Positions 33,958 to 45,884 of a stretch of 64,000 bases of DNA are shown piece by piece. This stretch comes from Mangifera indica (taxonomy: Eukaryota > Streptophyta > Magnoliopsida > Sapindales > Anacardiaceae): positions 1,922,001 to 1,986,000 of the forward strand of contig NC_058146.1 in the NCBI RefSeq assembly GCF_011075055.1. The letters run 5' to 3'. Both the position numbers and the translations under genes were made by a program. Under the pieces are notes generated by a model that had not been told where the DNA came from, did no database searches, and was given only the letters and a program-made list of their open reading frames with translations. The stretch's first letter is position 1. The number at the start of each line of letters is the position of its first letter.

Positions 33958-36042
33958 GGACAAGGAAAAACAAAACGATGGCATTTGACTTTGTTAGATT
34001 ACTTAAAGTTTTTGATTGCATTTACACGTTAAATGTTTTCATGAGTCACATGGGGTTCTCAGGATGATTTGTCCAACGATTATGAGATAACTTGCGAATC
34101 CAAGCAATCTATACGAGGAATTGAATTATATTATTATTGAACATAACGAAATTCGTCACCGACTGCCCACGTGCGAAGCCCCGTTGATGCAGTGGAGATT
34201 GAAAGCAACGTGTATCAGTTCTGAGAGGTTAGCTGAGAGTTAGCTCAGAGAGCTTCTCTGGAATAAATTGTTAGAAGGACATGTGAAAGATAGGTGGCAG
34301 CGAGCATTTAATAGGCGAAGATGGTGGATAAGCTCATTCGATTTGGTCAGTCCAAATGCAATATTTGTCAACTCCTGAGCTGTTTATAGACTGTTTTCAT
34401 GTATGCATCATCAAGATTTGTCTCTCTAACTAACATAACTTCCCAGTCTCCTTCCTTTCCTATAGCCAATGTCCATTGGCGGACCAATGCACCAGACAGA
34501 AGAGGTACAGCCCGAAATGGCCGTGCTTTTTTCGCTTGGGCCAGCCCGGCCTCGTCCATTGAAATATCTACTTACTGTGGCTTAGCTTTAAGATGTGTGG
34601 TCCTAAAAATGCACTATAAATAAACTATATTTTTTCCTCTAATAAAGAAAATGCGACTGAATACACCATAAGAAAAAGCAAAAGCAAAAGCAAAAGATCT
34701 TGTCCACATATATTTACGATTTCATGAGTCATTCCAATATGTTCGTGATTTGCACATGGTAGATGCCTTCATCATTTAATCCACCATCTATTCTTTTCAT
34801 ATTCTCATCGACAATTATTCAATAATGAAACTTATTAACTATTTACCATTATCATATCTACACACATCTCATCTCTCACTATTTTTTTTTTTGGATAAGT
34901 TTCCTTGCTAATTTATAAAATTCTCTTGTACACACTTTGAACAATTATTACGGTTTTTTTTTTTTTAACAAGAAAATATTATTTGAATTATAATACTTTC
35001 TATAATTAAATCAATAATAATTAATCTATAATCAATATACTAAATAAATTAATATTTTAATTTTAATATTTCATTAATAGTTCTTAAATTTGTATTCCCA
35101 TGTTTAAAAATTCTTTTTTCATTCTCGAATTCTACCTTAAAAGTAATTGTCACAGTGTTATACTGCTGAAAAGAAGTGATATTATTTATTATAATCAAAA
35201 GTGTGTATATTCAAATCTAGTGATCATTACTTAGTGTTTTGGGCTTTATAATAAAATAAAAAACACAATACATTAACTTAAACTATTTCCTAACAAAGTG
35301 GGGCACTTGTCATATGACATATGGTGTTTGTATTTTTATTATTATTAATAAGTTTTTGCCTTTGAACATGCATATGTTAATGTGTTTGTCGGAATGTTTA
35401 CTTGCTGTCTCCTTAAATGCTCTTATATTGTCCACATTACCATGGATGATAAGACAACAGTGAACACACTTGTGAAACGTTCTGGAATTTGCAAAAACTG
35501 TGTTGATAAACTGAAGCTGCAGAATTGCCTGAGGTTGATTTAGGTTTTAAAGAAGACTCTCCATCGCAACTGATAACCCCTTGATTTTCACCACTAATTT
35601 CACAAGTTATAGCCATGCCAAAGTGATGAGCTTTTGCGCGGTGTGTTTTGACAGATTAATTAACAATTAATTAACAATCTTATATCTTGACAATAATGAC
35701 ATATAATAACTTTTTTCTTACTTTAAAATCACATTAACGTCTTAATTATAATTTTATATAATTTCTTTGAATATATAATATTATCTATAAGAGAAAAACT
35801 ATAATATAATTGACTTCCTCCGATTGGCTGGGAAAGTTGAGACAATTAATAAGAAGAGCCGCTGGTAAATAATGTACATCAAATTAAATATATCTTTTAT
35901 AGAACTTACCCATAAGATCCAGCAAAGTCTATTCATGCTTCCTTTTTTCTTACTTTGTCAAAAAAGTCAAAAATTTTGACAAAAATGATTACGAAATTTA
36001 TAAAGAATCCCACTATTTTCCTATCTCTCTCATTCCCTACCG
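33958..36042. other. Intergenic spacer, AT-rich, no gene seen
   Basis: No coding ORF was seen. Two (GCAAAA)n-type short tandem repeats occur 1.4 kb apart (34674-34697 and 36051-36078). The promoter of the MFS gene lies at the right end. Confidence 0.55.
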
Positions 36043-36053
36043 TATATATAAAA
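36043..36053 (+). promoter_or_regulatory. Probable TATA box of the MFS transporter gene
   Basis: TATATATAAAA lies about 240 bp before the ATG at 36290 and is followed by a purine-rich (GCAAAA)n leader. Inferred from motif and distance. Confidence 0.5.
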
Positions 36054-36289
36054 GCAAAAGCAAAAGCAAAAGAAAAAGCAGAATAAAACGACCAATATTT
36101 TTTCAGTTTCTATATGTAATTTGCTTAGTTAGGGTGTCGTTTTTCACCCTTCATTTGTTAGCGTTACATAGAGAAAATTATCTAACCTCTTCCACCTCCC
36201 TCTGAAGCGTTATTTATATTTAACTGGTACTGAGAGAGTTTGTAGAATCATTGCTTCAACTTCTTCCAGTAATTAAGGAGAGAGAACTA

Positions 36290-39200
36290 ATGGAGAAGTT
36301 AACAGGTCTGAGTCACCTCTTTGTGACAGTCTTCCTCTCAGGATTCGCCAGTTTCATGGTGATTCCGGCCATCACTGATGTCACCATGCTGGCTCTTTGC
36401 CCTGGTCGAGATGAGTGCTCCCTCGCCATTTACCTTACCGGATTTCAGCAGGCGGTACGTTTCTTTCTACTTTACCCTGATAAACCCTCGACCAAAAAAA
36501 AAAAAAATCAATTTCTTCAGATTATGCTTCATTTTCTTTTAACTTTGAGGTATTTTTGTCTTCATCAAGTCTGCGTATGCTTGGTTTTTTTTTTTTTTTA
36601 AATTCTTTTTTTCCATGCCAAAGGAGGAAGAGATGCTTTAATATTTTGCAATTATGTTGAACAGTTTTTGCGTTTTTCTGTCGTGGTCACTAACACTACC
36701 CATCTGAAAAATTCAAACATCAAAAGCTCCATTAATGGTGATATGGACCCTCTTGCAATTAATTCAGAAGGTTCATCTATCTTTTGTAAAGGGTGATGGA
36801 AGATAGAAGTATTAAAGAAATTAATAAATTAAATAATTAATTTACTATTTCACTTTTTTTCTTTTTTTGGGGTTAAACTAGGGGATAGTGTAGCCAAGGT
36901 GGTAACTTTGACCCACTGAAATTATAAAATACATTAATTTTTTCTTCTTTTTCATTTTAATTGACAATTACCCTATTAGATATTCCACTAAATAGTTTAT
37001 AATATTAAATAAAAATATAAAATTTTGATAATTAGTTCAATATTTTAGCCCCACCCCACCAACTAAAATTTCTGCCTGAACTCCTGTTTTAAACTCGGTT
37101 GTTTGTTTTCTTTTTATTTTATTTTTTAAATTCCTTTTCTTTTGTGAGGTACTTCCCATTCCATGAAATCTTATCTGGGCAGTATATATAAAGGTTTGAA
37201 ACATGCAACGTGGTTAAATATGAAGCTTGCAAAGCCCTAATTGTCTTGCCTTTCCTCTTTCACCAACCTTTCAAACCTACCATTGCTGTCTCTGTGCTTC
37301 GAAACCCTCCAAATGCATCAATTTTCATCAGCTTTACTTCTGGGAAAAACACATAAAGAAACAAATTATGCTATTAATGAATCGATAAGGATACAAGGAG
37401 TGTAACTTTGAGATATGTACATTTTTAATTGTCGCTAACTTGCCACTTGTTTAATGGCGGATTCAGGGGTCAAAAGTAGTTAACTAACCCCTCTTTGATT
37501 TAAAAAAGTTATTGATTTTTATTATAGAAAATATTAATAATATATAATCTCTAAAGTTTTATATTATCCATTTTAGATTTTATTATCTTTTATTAACTCA
37601 CTCATATTTTTTTTAACAGATAATAGGGTTAGGAATGATGGTGATGATGCCTGTAATTGGGAATCTATCAGACCAATACGGGAGGAAAGCCATGCTCACA
37701 TTGCCAATGACAGTCTCCATCATTCCTTTAGGTAAATTAAACCAGATAATGCTAAATTTATCTTTTTAAATTATATAAATCAATGTATATTTTATATGTA
37801 TCATATATATATATATATATATATATATAAATCCACATAAAATAATTTTATGGGCTTAAATAGAAACGTACTCAATATTCTCGATCTGGGTGCTGCTTAT
37901 TTTATTTTTTGGTTCTAACTTTTTGTTTCTGGGTGCTCTTTTGGCCCTTCCTTCCCAGTTGTGCAAGCCCTTGCAAGCTTTTTATCCACCCAAGGTGCCA
38001 TCCCACCTAATTAATGGCCCATTTGTGTCACTTTCTGTGGGGTGGCTTCCCTTTTCGTCTCTGTTCATCCTGCCACTGATATTTTCTTTTTCTTAGTCGG
38101 TAAGAATTGGTTTGTTCCTCTTTTAAGAAAAATCCGAATTCAAAAAGGGAAAATAACGTTTACCCACGTAAGGAATGGCCCAAAAATATTTTTTCACCAA
38201 TGATGTTTTATATAATAATTTTTTTATTAATATCTTAATAAAAAAGATTAAGGTAAACAAAAAATTATGTAATAAATAATTTTAAATTAAAAATAAAATA
38301 ATATTTAATTATATAATAATATATTATTTATATATTTAATTATATACTTCAAAATATACACATATAATAATACTCTTTAACATAATATTATTGATTATAT
38401 CACTTCTAAAAATTTGTGTATCACCAAAATTAAAAAATTAAAAAAATCCTTTATATCTCTATTTTATAAGACCCTCTTATTTCTTTTATATTTCACTCTC
38501 ACCTCTTTCTTCATTAGATCCAAGTCGGTCCCCACTATCTCCCTTTCTTTGGCAACTCGCCGCAAAGTCCTAACCCTCAATCCACCTTTTCTCCCGTGTC
38601 ATCATATTTCCCCTCTTTGTCATCACAAACTTTGGTCGGCATCACTTTTTCTCCATTATAATCTAAGTTATTATTAACCTTTTTTTTTTATCGATTAAGT
38701 TATCAACAATTTGATCTAATAAAGTAGTCATCAATAACAACTTGTAATTGCAACAGGATGAAGGGTGATGGGAGTTGAGGCTCGTGACAACGATAAGATC
38801 GTAGTAATCATAACGAAACAGATCAATAACTAAATTTTCAAATGAATTATAAATATTAAATGTAAGATTTTAAGTATGTGAAAAACTCAAATTGTTATAC
38901 AATAAATGTTTATGTGAGATTTATATGAGAGTTATTTTATCTTGCAACATTCATATTTTCGGATAAAATTTTATTTTGCATGAGAAATGGTTATTTGTCT
39001 CATGAAAATCTGTTTTAGTCCAAACCTTGGGTGGAACAATGCCATTTACATCAGTTAATGTTCTTAAAATTTTAACATACATTCATTATTATCTTTTCAG
39101 AAGAATTCTGTTAATAAAATTTATTACAACGTATTTATTATCACTTTGTCGTGATAAATATGAGATGTAGATGATGAAAATTTATTTACCAGATTTGTAT

Positions 39201-41277
39201 TCAATGACCTGTGAACATCCATGATCTTCTAGTTTCAGTTGTTCAGACATACGAATGATGATATGAACGATGTTTTTGTAGCCATTTTGGCATTTAGCAG
39301 GAGCACTAGCTTCTTCTATGCTTACTACGTTATCAGGACTCTCACTGCCATGGTTGGTGAAATCAGCATCAATTCCCTCGCTCTTGCTTATGTGGTAATA
39401 ATTCATCAAATTATCATCTTTTTCTTCGCTTAACAATTTCAAGAATCTATTACAAAATGATTGTCATGTTGATGATTTCTCAGGCAGATCACATCCCACA
39501 AGGACAACGAGCGTCTGCATTCGGGATTTTATCAGGTGTCAGCACAGGCGCCTCCTTTGTCTGCGGAACCTTGGCTACTCGTTTCCTCTCTACAACTTCC
39601 ACTTTCCAGGTTGCTACATTATTCGAAATTTATACTTACGGCCTGTATTTTGTGGATCTTGTGATGTAAATGATGTTTCGATTTCAGGTTGCTACATTAT
39701 TCTCCATGATTGCAGTGGTGTACATGAGAGTTTTCCTCAAGGAGAGTTTACCCCATGGTGAAAATGGCTCGACGCAGCCAATTCTTAAGGGAGAACCGGA
39801 GGATAATCAAACTGACAAAGATGATTCTCCAAGGAAGATATGGGAAATCAAGAACATCCCATCAGTAAGGGATGTTACATCTTTACTCAAGAGTAGGTAA
39901 TAGTTTAATCTGAAACAATCTGATTTGATTGATTGAATTATTTTAGAATTTGATCAAGAATCTTGAATCTAAACTCCTTATGTGCAGTGTTACCCTATCG
40001 CAAGCTGCGGTGGTTGCATTTTTTAGCAGTCTAGCAGATGGAGGAATGCAGGCTTCATTACTGGTATGCCTTTACTGCAATTGTTGAGAGAGGAGCCAAG
40101 TTTGATGGGCTATTTCATTCTATTATAATTACTAATGACTAAAATCTTAATCTCATGCAGTACTTCTTAAAGGCTCAATTTCACTTCAACAAAGACCAGT
40201 TTGCTGATCTGATGCTAATTGTTGGGGTTGCAGGAATGTTTTCACAGGTATGTGACATATGACTCTGTGTTGCCATTTATATTCTGCAATTTCATTCTAA
40301 GTTATTTTTCCTGTTCTTTCAACTCTTGCAGCTGCTTTTCATGCCCTTTTTAGCACCAGTTATAGCAGAACGAAAATTGCTCTCAATTGGGCTTTTTGCC
40401 GGTTGTATACATGTAAGTATTTTCTCATACAACCCCAGTAAATGTGGCTCAAAGGTGCTGATGTTTTCTTTGTTATCATGCAGATGTTAATTTCCAGCAT
40501 CGCCTGGGCAACTTGGGTAATTGCTTTCTTCAACAAAGTTTGAATTAAGTAGTTTCTTCTATGCTTTGCTTCTTGTTCTGTTGCATATACTTCTTAAACA
40601 TATCTTCATTCCTGCAGGTTCCATATGCAATCACAGCTTTTGGTGTTTTCGCTGCCTTTGGACCGCCATCAGTAAGTGTTGTTTACTTCAGTTTCCTAAA
40701 AGCTCTAGCTTAGTTGATAGAAGTAGTATGGTTACTGATTAAATTTTCAAACACAGTTACGCAGCATTGTGTCGAAGCAAGTTGGGGCACATGAGCAGGT
40801 AACCATATCCAATAGTGCTTCATTTTTAGAAGCAAACTTATGCTTTTGCTGGACTTCATAACAGGGGAAGGCTCAAGGATGTATATCAGGCATAAGTTCC
40901 CTTGCCACCATTATTTCACCATTGATATTTAGTCCTCTGACAGGTAACTCAAGTAATTGAAAGCTTCTAGTTTTGCAAGGCATGAGAATCCTTAATTAAC
41001 TTCTGTTTTTGTCCATCCAGCTTTGTTCCTTTCTGATGGGGCACCATTTTATTACCCGGGGTTCAGTATTATGGGCATTGGACTCGCATTGGTATGAACC
41101 TCCATGTTAATTCTTATACTCAAATTGTTTTTTTTTTTTTTTTTTTTCATCTCGTGGAGCTAATACCAGAAAGTCTTATGTTTTACTCAGATGATTGCAT
41201 TCATTCAAAGTCTCATGATAAGGGATGCTCCAACTTCCATGTCACAAAATCAGTACTGCACAGTGGAAGAGGCCTAG
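36290..41277 (+). CDS. Major facilitator superfamily transporter (MEE15 / hippocampus-abundant-transcript-like)
   Basis: Fourteen exons (36290-36454, 37620-37731, 39282-39394, 39484-39609, 39688-39896, 39988-40063, 40161-40247, 40332-40412, 40484-40516, 40618-40671, 40757-40798, 40865-40943, 41021-41091, 41191-41277) join to 444 aa. The protein starts MEKLTGLSHLFVTVFLSGFA and has about 12 membrane helices. The MFS signature between TM2 and TM3 is seen as GNLSDQYGRKAMLTLP, and a hydrophilic central loop (ENGSTQPILKGEPEDNQTDK) separates the two halves. It resembles the TetA/HIAT1-like group that includes Arabidopsis MEE15 and its neighbours, whose substrate I do not know. Intron 2 is 1.55 kb and holds an (AT)n run. 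Intron 4 is only 78 bp and begins with a copy of the first 15 bases of exon 5. Confidence 0.92.
37804..37829. repeat. (AT)n microsatellite in MFS intron 2
   Basis: An AT run of about 13 units, in the intron between 37731 and 39282. Confidence 0.85.
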
Positions 41278-42630
41278 TTCTCTGAAGCTTATGATTTACT
41301 CTACATGTAGAAAGGTAATTATTGCTAGGCTTTGTTTAAGCTGCGAGAGCAACGTTTTTGTACAGGTGAACAGAAGAAATCTAAGAAAGATCTTGCTGGA
41401 GTTACAGTGAGCTCAAGCTCAGAGAAAATGTTGTGTAACTACAAATTATACAGTCAGTCATGAGAGTAGTCAGTATTTAGTAAGACAACTCTCTATACTC
41501 TACTATTAGTTCCACAAAATGTAATATTCTTCATCTTGTTAACTTGACTATGGGTATTGTTAGAGCTGCTATATAGTAAAGAGCTGAAATGTTCATAGCA
41601 TCTTGTTTTGAAATGACATAACAGTGTACTTTGAAGACTAACATTAACTTGTAATTCTCCCTGCATAATCCAACTCACAACAACCAGCATCAACTCTAGA
41701 AATTTGATGAAGAGATGATCAAGTCAAGCACAAGTACAACATAAAAAGTCTTGGCTACCTGGCTCCAAAAACTCTGAAACCTACAATAAGTAGCTAAAAC
41801 TCTCAGCCTTCATCTGACAACAGGACCATCTTGTTCTATTTTTCACCCGTGCTACAATACTTCCTCACAGGAATATGGAAATCCGGCCAAAGGATCTAAA
41901 AGTTTAGGTGCAGTTATGAATGTAAATCAGCCTTCTCAAATGGGTCAAGAGTACAAGTGATAATAATCATACAAGGTTACTCGTTTTCGCTTAACACCCA
42001 TCGACTATATGAGCAGAAGGAAGTTCAGTTTTCATCCAAAGAATAACGGCATAATATTGCTTTTTGTATGACTTAATGCCAATGGATAAGATCGATTCTA
42101 AAACTAAGGGGTATAAAACATAGTGCAATCAATCATATGTACAAAATGATCAAGAAAATATCAAAAGCCGATTAACTATATTGCAAAAAATAGAGAGAAT
42201 TCTTTTGCTGCCAAGAGCCGTAACAAGTATGAGAATCAGAAGTTTTGAGACACAACATATTGACATTCAAGTCAAATATTGAATGGTACTGTGTTACATT
42301 ATGGTCTAAAGGTAATGCAAATGCAATAACCTTAGCAAACATAAAATGCCAGTGCATGAGAAACATGGACAATATACAATGTACTTAACAAAGGACAGCA
42401 GCAATATGCTTTGAGAAACAGAACTTGATAGAGCAACAAAACAGAAATGATCAAATTTACTAACAATAATCCAAAACACTGTTAAAGAGACTGAATAGTG
42501 CAGAGTGAAATAAGTTTTATCAATAACAACAGGAAAAACCAAATAATGGAGGATGATTCCCCTTCTCTGCCACAGTTTCTGTTGGTTGCTCAAACCCTAC
42601 TGTAAGGAGCTCCAAAAATAAAATCAGCTT
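41278..42630. other. Convergent 3' region of the MFS and F-box genes
   Basis: This stretch holds the 3' UTRs of two genes that face each other. Sequence around 41290-41690 (plus) probably belongs to the MFS 3' UTR. No further gene was recognised. Confidence 0.5.
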
Positions 42631-44492
42631 CTAGCCTCTGATCACAGATCGAGGCACAGGTGTGATTATGCTATCCACAAATGTCAACACTTGAATTGAA
42701 AAACTTGAAAGGTGAATGTCGAGGCACTCAAATATCCCTGTATTTGGATCATATGAGAGTAAAGCATTGCCAAAATGTTCACAATCCCCTTGTACAAAAA
42801 TTTTTCCCTTTCTTGTAAATCCTATTGGCCACCAAAAATTCTGAGCCTTTTCAATTATGCATCGCCTAGTCCATGACTCAATTACACCATACTTCTTCAT
42901 TACCCATAACTCATAAGCACGAAAGGAATTATGAACGGTACTGGCAAAAACACAAAGGCAGCCATCCAAAACATTCAAGTACTTGGCATCATCATCAATG
43001 GACATGTCATTTGGCAACATAATTGTGTGGAAAACCTCCCTTGATAAGTCAAATGAGACTATAAGCCAAGTGCACCTACTATCAAGATAACAGCTGTACC
43101 GAGCACACCAATGCACAGATCCATTGACAAAAACAGGACAGTTAATATGACTACCATATATCTCAATACTTCGAGGAAAACCATCATCAATAATTTTCCA
43201 AGAATTTGTCCTCAAACTGTAAACCTCAGCATTTGCATTGGCAGAGATAGTTACAACTTTAAAGTCATCGATATAACTACTCATTGAATTGACACCAAAC
43301 CCTAGATAACGAGGGTTATATGAGGGTTTGGGAAGGGTTACGTACTTGTTATTCAAAGGATTCCACATATAGATAAGGGAATGGTCAGCAGTGCTGCAGA
43401 AACAGAGAACACCATTACATGAACCTAACAAATCTAAATCTACAAGTCTCATAGCAAATGGAGGATCATGAAGATTCTCAAACTGCCGACATTTTGAGGG
43501 GTAGAACCCCAAATATGAAGGGTTGACACCATACCTAAAAAAAAGGAGTCGAGGTTTTCTGCTGGATTTATTAAGATGGAATCCAACAAATGACTGGCTG
43601 GTTATGAAGTCATTCCATAATTTACACACACACCGCATTTGAGCTAGATTCTTGATTGAAAGCCGCGAAAAGATATCACCCATAACATCTTCTGGAAGTC
43701 CAAAAGAGTTCCTCATCTCTCCCTGGTCACAAATCTGAAAATTTTCATAACGGTAAACATTATCAAAAACCATTTTTTGCAGAAATAATTTCACTATATA
43801 CTTAAACTCCATTGATATCTATATACAACACGGTAATACTACGAATGCAAGAACCACATCTAGTTTTTTCATCCCAACAACATCCCATTCTATGAGCACC
43901 ACCATGCCATTTAACACTCCAGCAAATCATATACATGTTAGTGTGGCATGGGAAGATAAGAAATTAGATGAGAAATTTGTTATACTACTTCATCGTGTAG
44001 TAGTATTTATATACGAACCACTACCAGAATCTAGTAACTTTGTTAAGTACAGAAATAAGTGCAACAAACAACCCTCCTGACGAAAACTTAAAGAAAAACA
44101 AAAATTACAAGTGAGAATATAAATTACAACATTAATATCCAAAGTTTAAAAAAAAAAAAATTGAACACATAGTAATAAAACAATAACCAGGCAGGATTAT
44201 ACGACTTAAATGTATCAACAAAACTAATCAGTTGGGAAATTTGCCACCACGCTAAAGTAACCAATTTGTCACTTTGCATTAAAAAAAAAAAAGTTTTGTT
44301 TGTGGGGATCAAAGACTAAAGATATTATTGATAGACGGTCTAATAACAAGTACTAAAGTTGGTTTCTGTGAAAAAAAAAATAATAATAATAATAATTAAG
44401 AACATGAAAAGCAACTGGGAAATGAAAAGAAAGAAATGATTTTGAAAGATCAAAGGATGAAAAAACTTTACCTTCTTCATATGGACTGACAT
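42631..44492 (-). CDS. F-box protein (F-box/kelch, F-box-associated interaction type)
   Basis: The main exon (43734-42631) encodes an N-terminal F-box (LPEDVMGDIFSRLSIKNLAQ and CVCKLWNDFITSQSFV) followed by an F-box-associated domain typical of the At3g06240-like group: LVDLDLLGSCNGVLCF, WNPLNNKYVTLPKP, then VYSLRTNSWKIID and VNGSVHWCARY. The frame runs on upstream without a convincing start. A consensus acceptor (ttttcag) precedes ICDQGEMRNSFG at 43735, and a 21-nt exon at 44492-44472 (MSVHMKK, donor GAAG/GTAAAG) joins it in phase, giving 374 aa. The alternative is an ATG inside the main exon (MRNSFGLPEDVM). F-box proteins are substrate adaptors of SCF ubiquitin ligases; the target cannot be inferred. 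Confidence 0.88.
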
Positions 44493-45884
44493 GTTTGAAG
44501 ATTTGCTTGAACTGTGAGGCGGTTCTTCAAGATTCCAAGTGGGGTTTTAGAGAAAGCTGAGGGTACGGATTTTAGAGAGAATCTCGACAGAGAGAAAGGG
44601 AGAGAAACTGTTACTTTTCTTGAAGACGATAATTTGTTAGCAGAAACCACATCGCTTTTTCAGTGCGATTCGATCTTAGTCAACTGTTGTCAGTGGTCGG
44701 TTTGTCTGTGGATATGGTTTTTCTGTCGTATAATTTTCAAACGACAACTCGTAGTATCAAGAGTATTACTGCCGGCAAGTCGGTAACTGGTAATGAGTAA
44801 ATTACATTGTCCCACCCAGTGTTCATTAATAAGGCCTTTTGTAGGCAAAATCAAACCTTGACACCGGAAAAGAATTAAGACACTGTATTAGAAACTTAGA
44901 TTAATATATTATCTATCATTATCTATTTCACTTTCTAAAATTATTATATAAACCCGTTTATTATTACATAGACCCATTTATTTTCCTTCTCTCGACCTCT
45001 TCTTAGCTCTCTCTCTCTCTCTCTCTCTCTTTCCAACAACCCACTCAACACACAAACCCTTACTCCACTTTTTATCATGCAACACCATTTTCCCTGACAG
45101 TGTGAGATATTCATATTTGACATTTTTTTCATATTTTGTTGATATAAAACTTGCCAAAGAACAGCATAGATACCGTCAATTTGAGTAAGCCATTCAAACG
45201 AAATTCAGGATGGGTAATAATACACTAAATTTATATATTTGTGAAATAAATTATATCATGTATTACTGATCTTTGAAATAAATCCATATATGAAAAGATT
45301 TGTATGTCAAATACACTAGCACAATGCAATGCTGCCTATCACTATATATACATTATCATATATGCTGATGCTTGCAAGCGAGACTGTCAATTCCATTTTA
45401 GAAGAAGATTGTGATTCTGAAGATAGGGAGCTCGATCACATTGCAGAAGTAATCAAGATTGTATAGGCAAAAAACTAATAAAGGTGAGGAGATCAGCCGG
45501 AAGGCTGGGAAAAACTGGAAGGATTTAAGGGTCTTCTGTTAAAGCCATGGATGAGTTCTTGAATGCGACTAACTTGATTAGTAATGAAGGGTCTGGTTTT
45601 TCTGTTTAAAGCAGAGGACGGGTACAATTTGTACACATACTCAAGAGGAAACATAGTACAATCGATGAAACAAAAGAACACTCAATCCAAATCTAGCAAG
45701 AGCAAAGTTGTAAACATTAATCAACCATATATTAAGGGTAAAGATCTTGAATAATGAATAAACGGTGGACAAAAATTTGCAAAGATCTACTCAGAAGCAG
45801 TTTTACAGCTATGCTATGTACAGTTACCATGTTTTAATTTCCTAGTCCAAAACGATATCACAGCTCATTCAATAAAGCAAAGCT
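44493..45884. other. Spacer with (CT)n run; F-box promoter side
   Basis: The 5' flank of the F-box gene lies at the left and the 3' flank of the WD40 gene at the right. A (CT)n tract of about 12 units occurs at 45007-45031. The short open frame at 44514-44786 has no family resemblance and overlaps the F-box 5' flank. Confidence 0.5.

Noticed and set aside
38150..39040. Possible further fold-back element in MFS intron 2 (tacccacgtaagg near 38160, ccaaaccttgggtgg near 39015)
   Set aside because: Only short terminal similarity, no matching inverted arm and no target duplication could be found.
44514..44786. 90-codon plus-strand frame
   Set aside because: Lies over the 5' flank of the F-box gene on the other strand, with no family resemblance.
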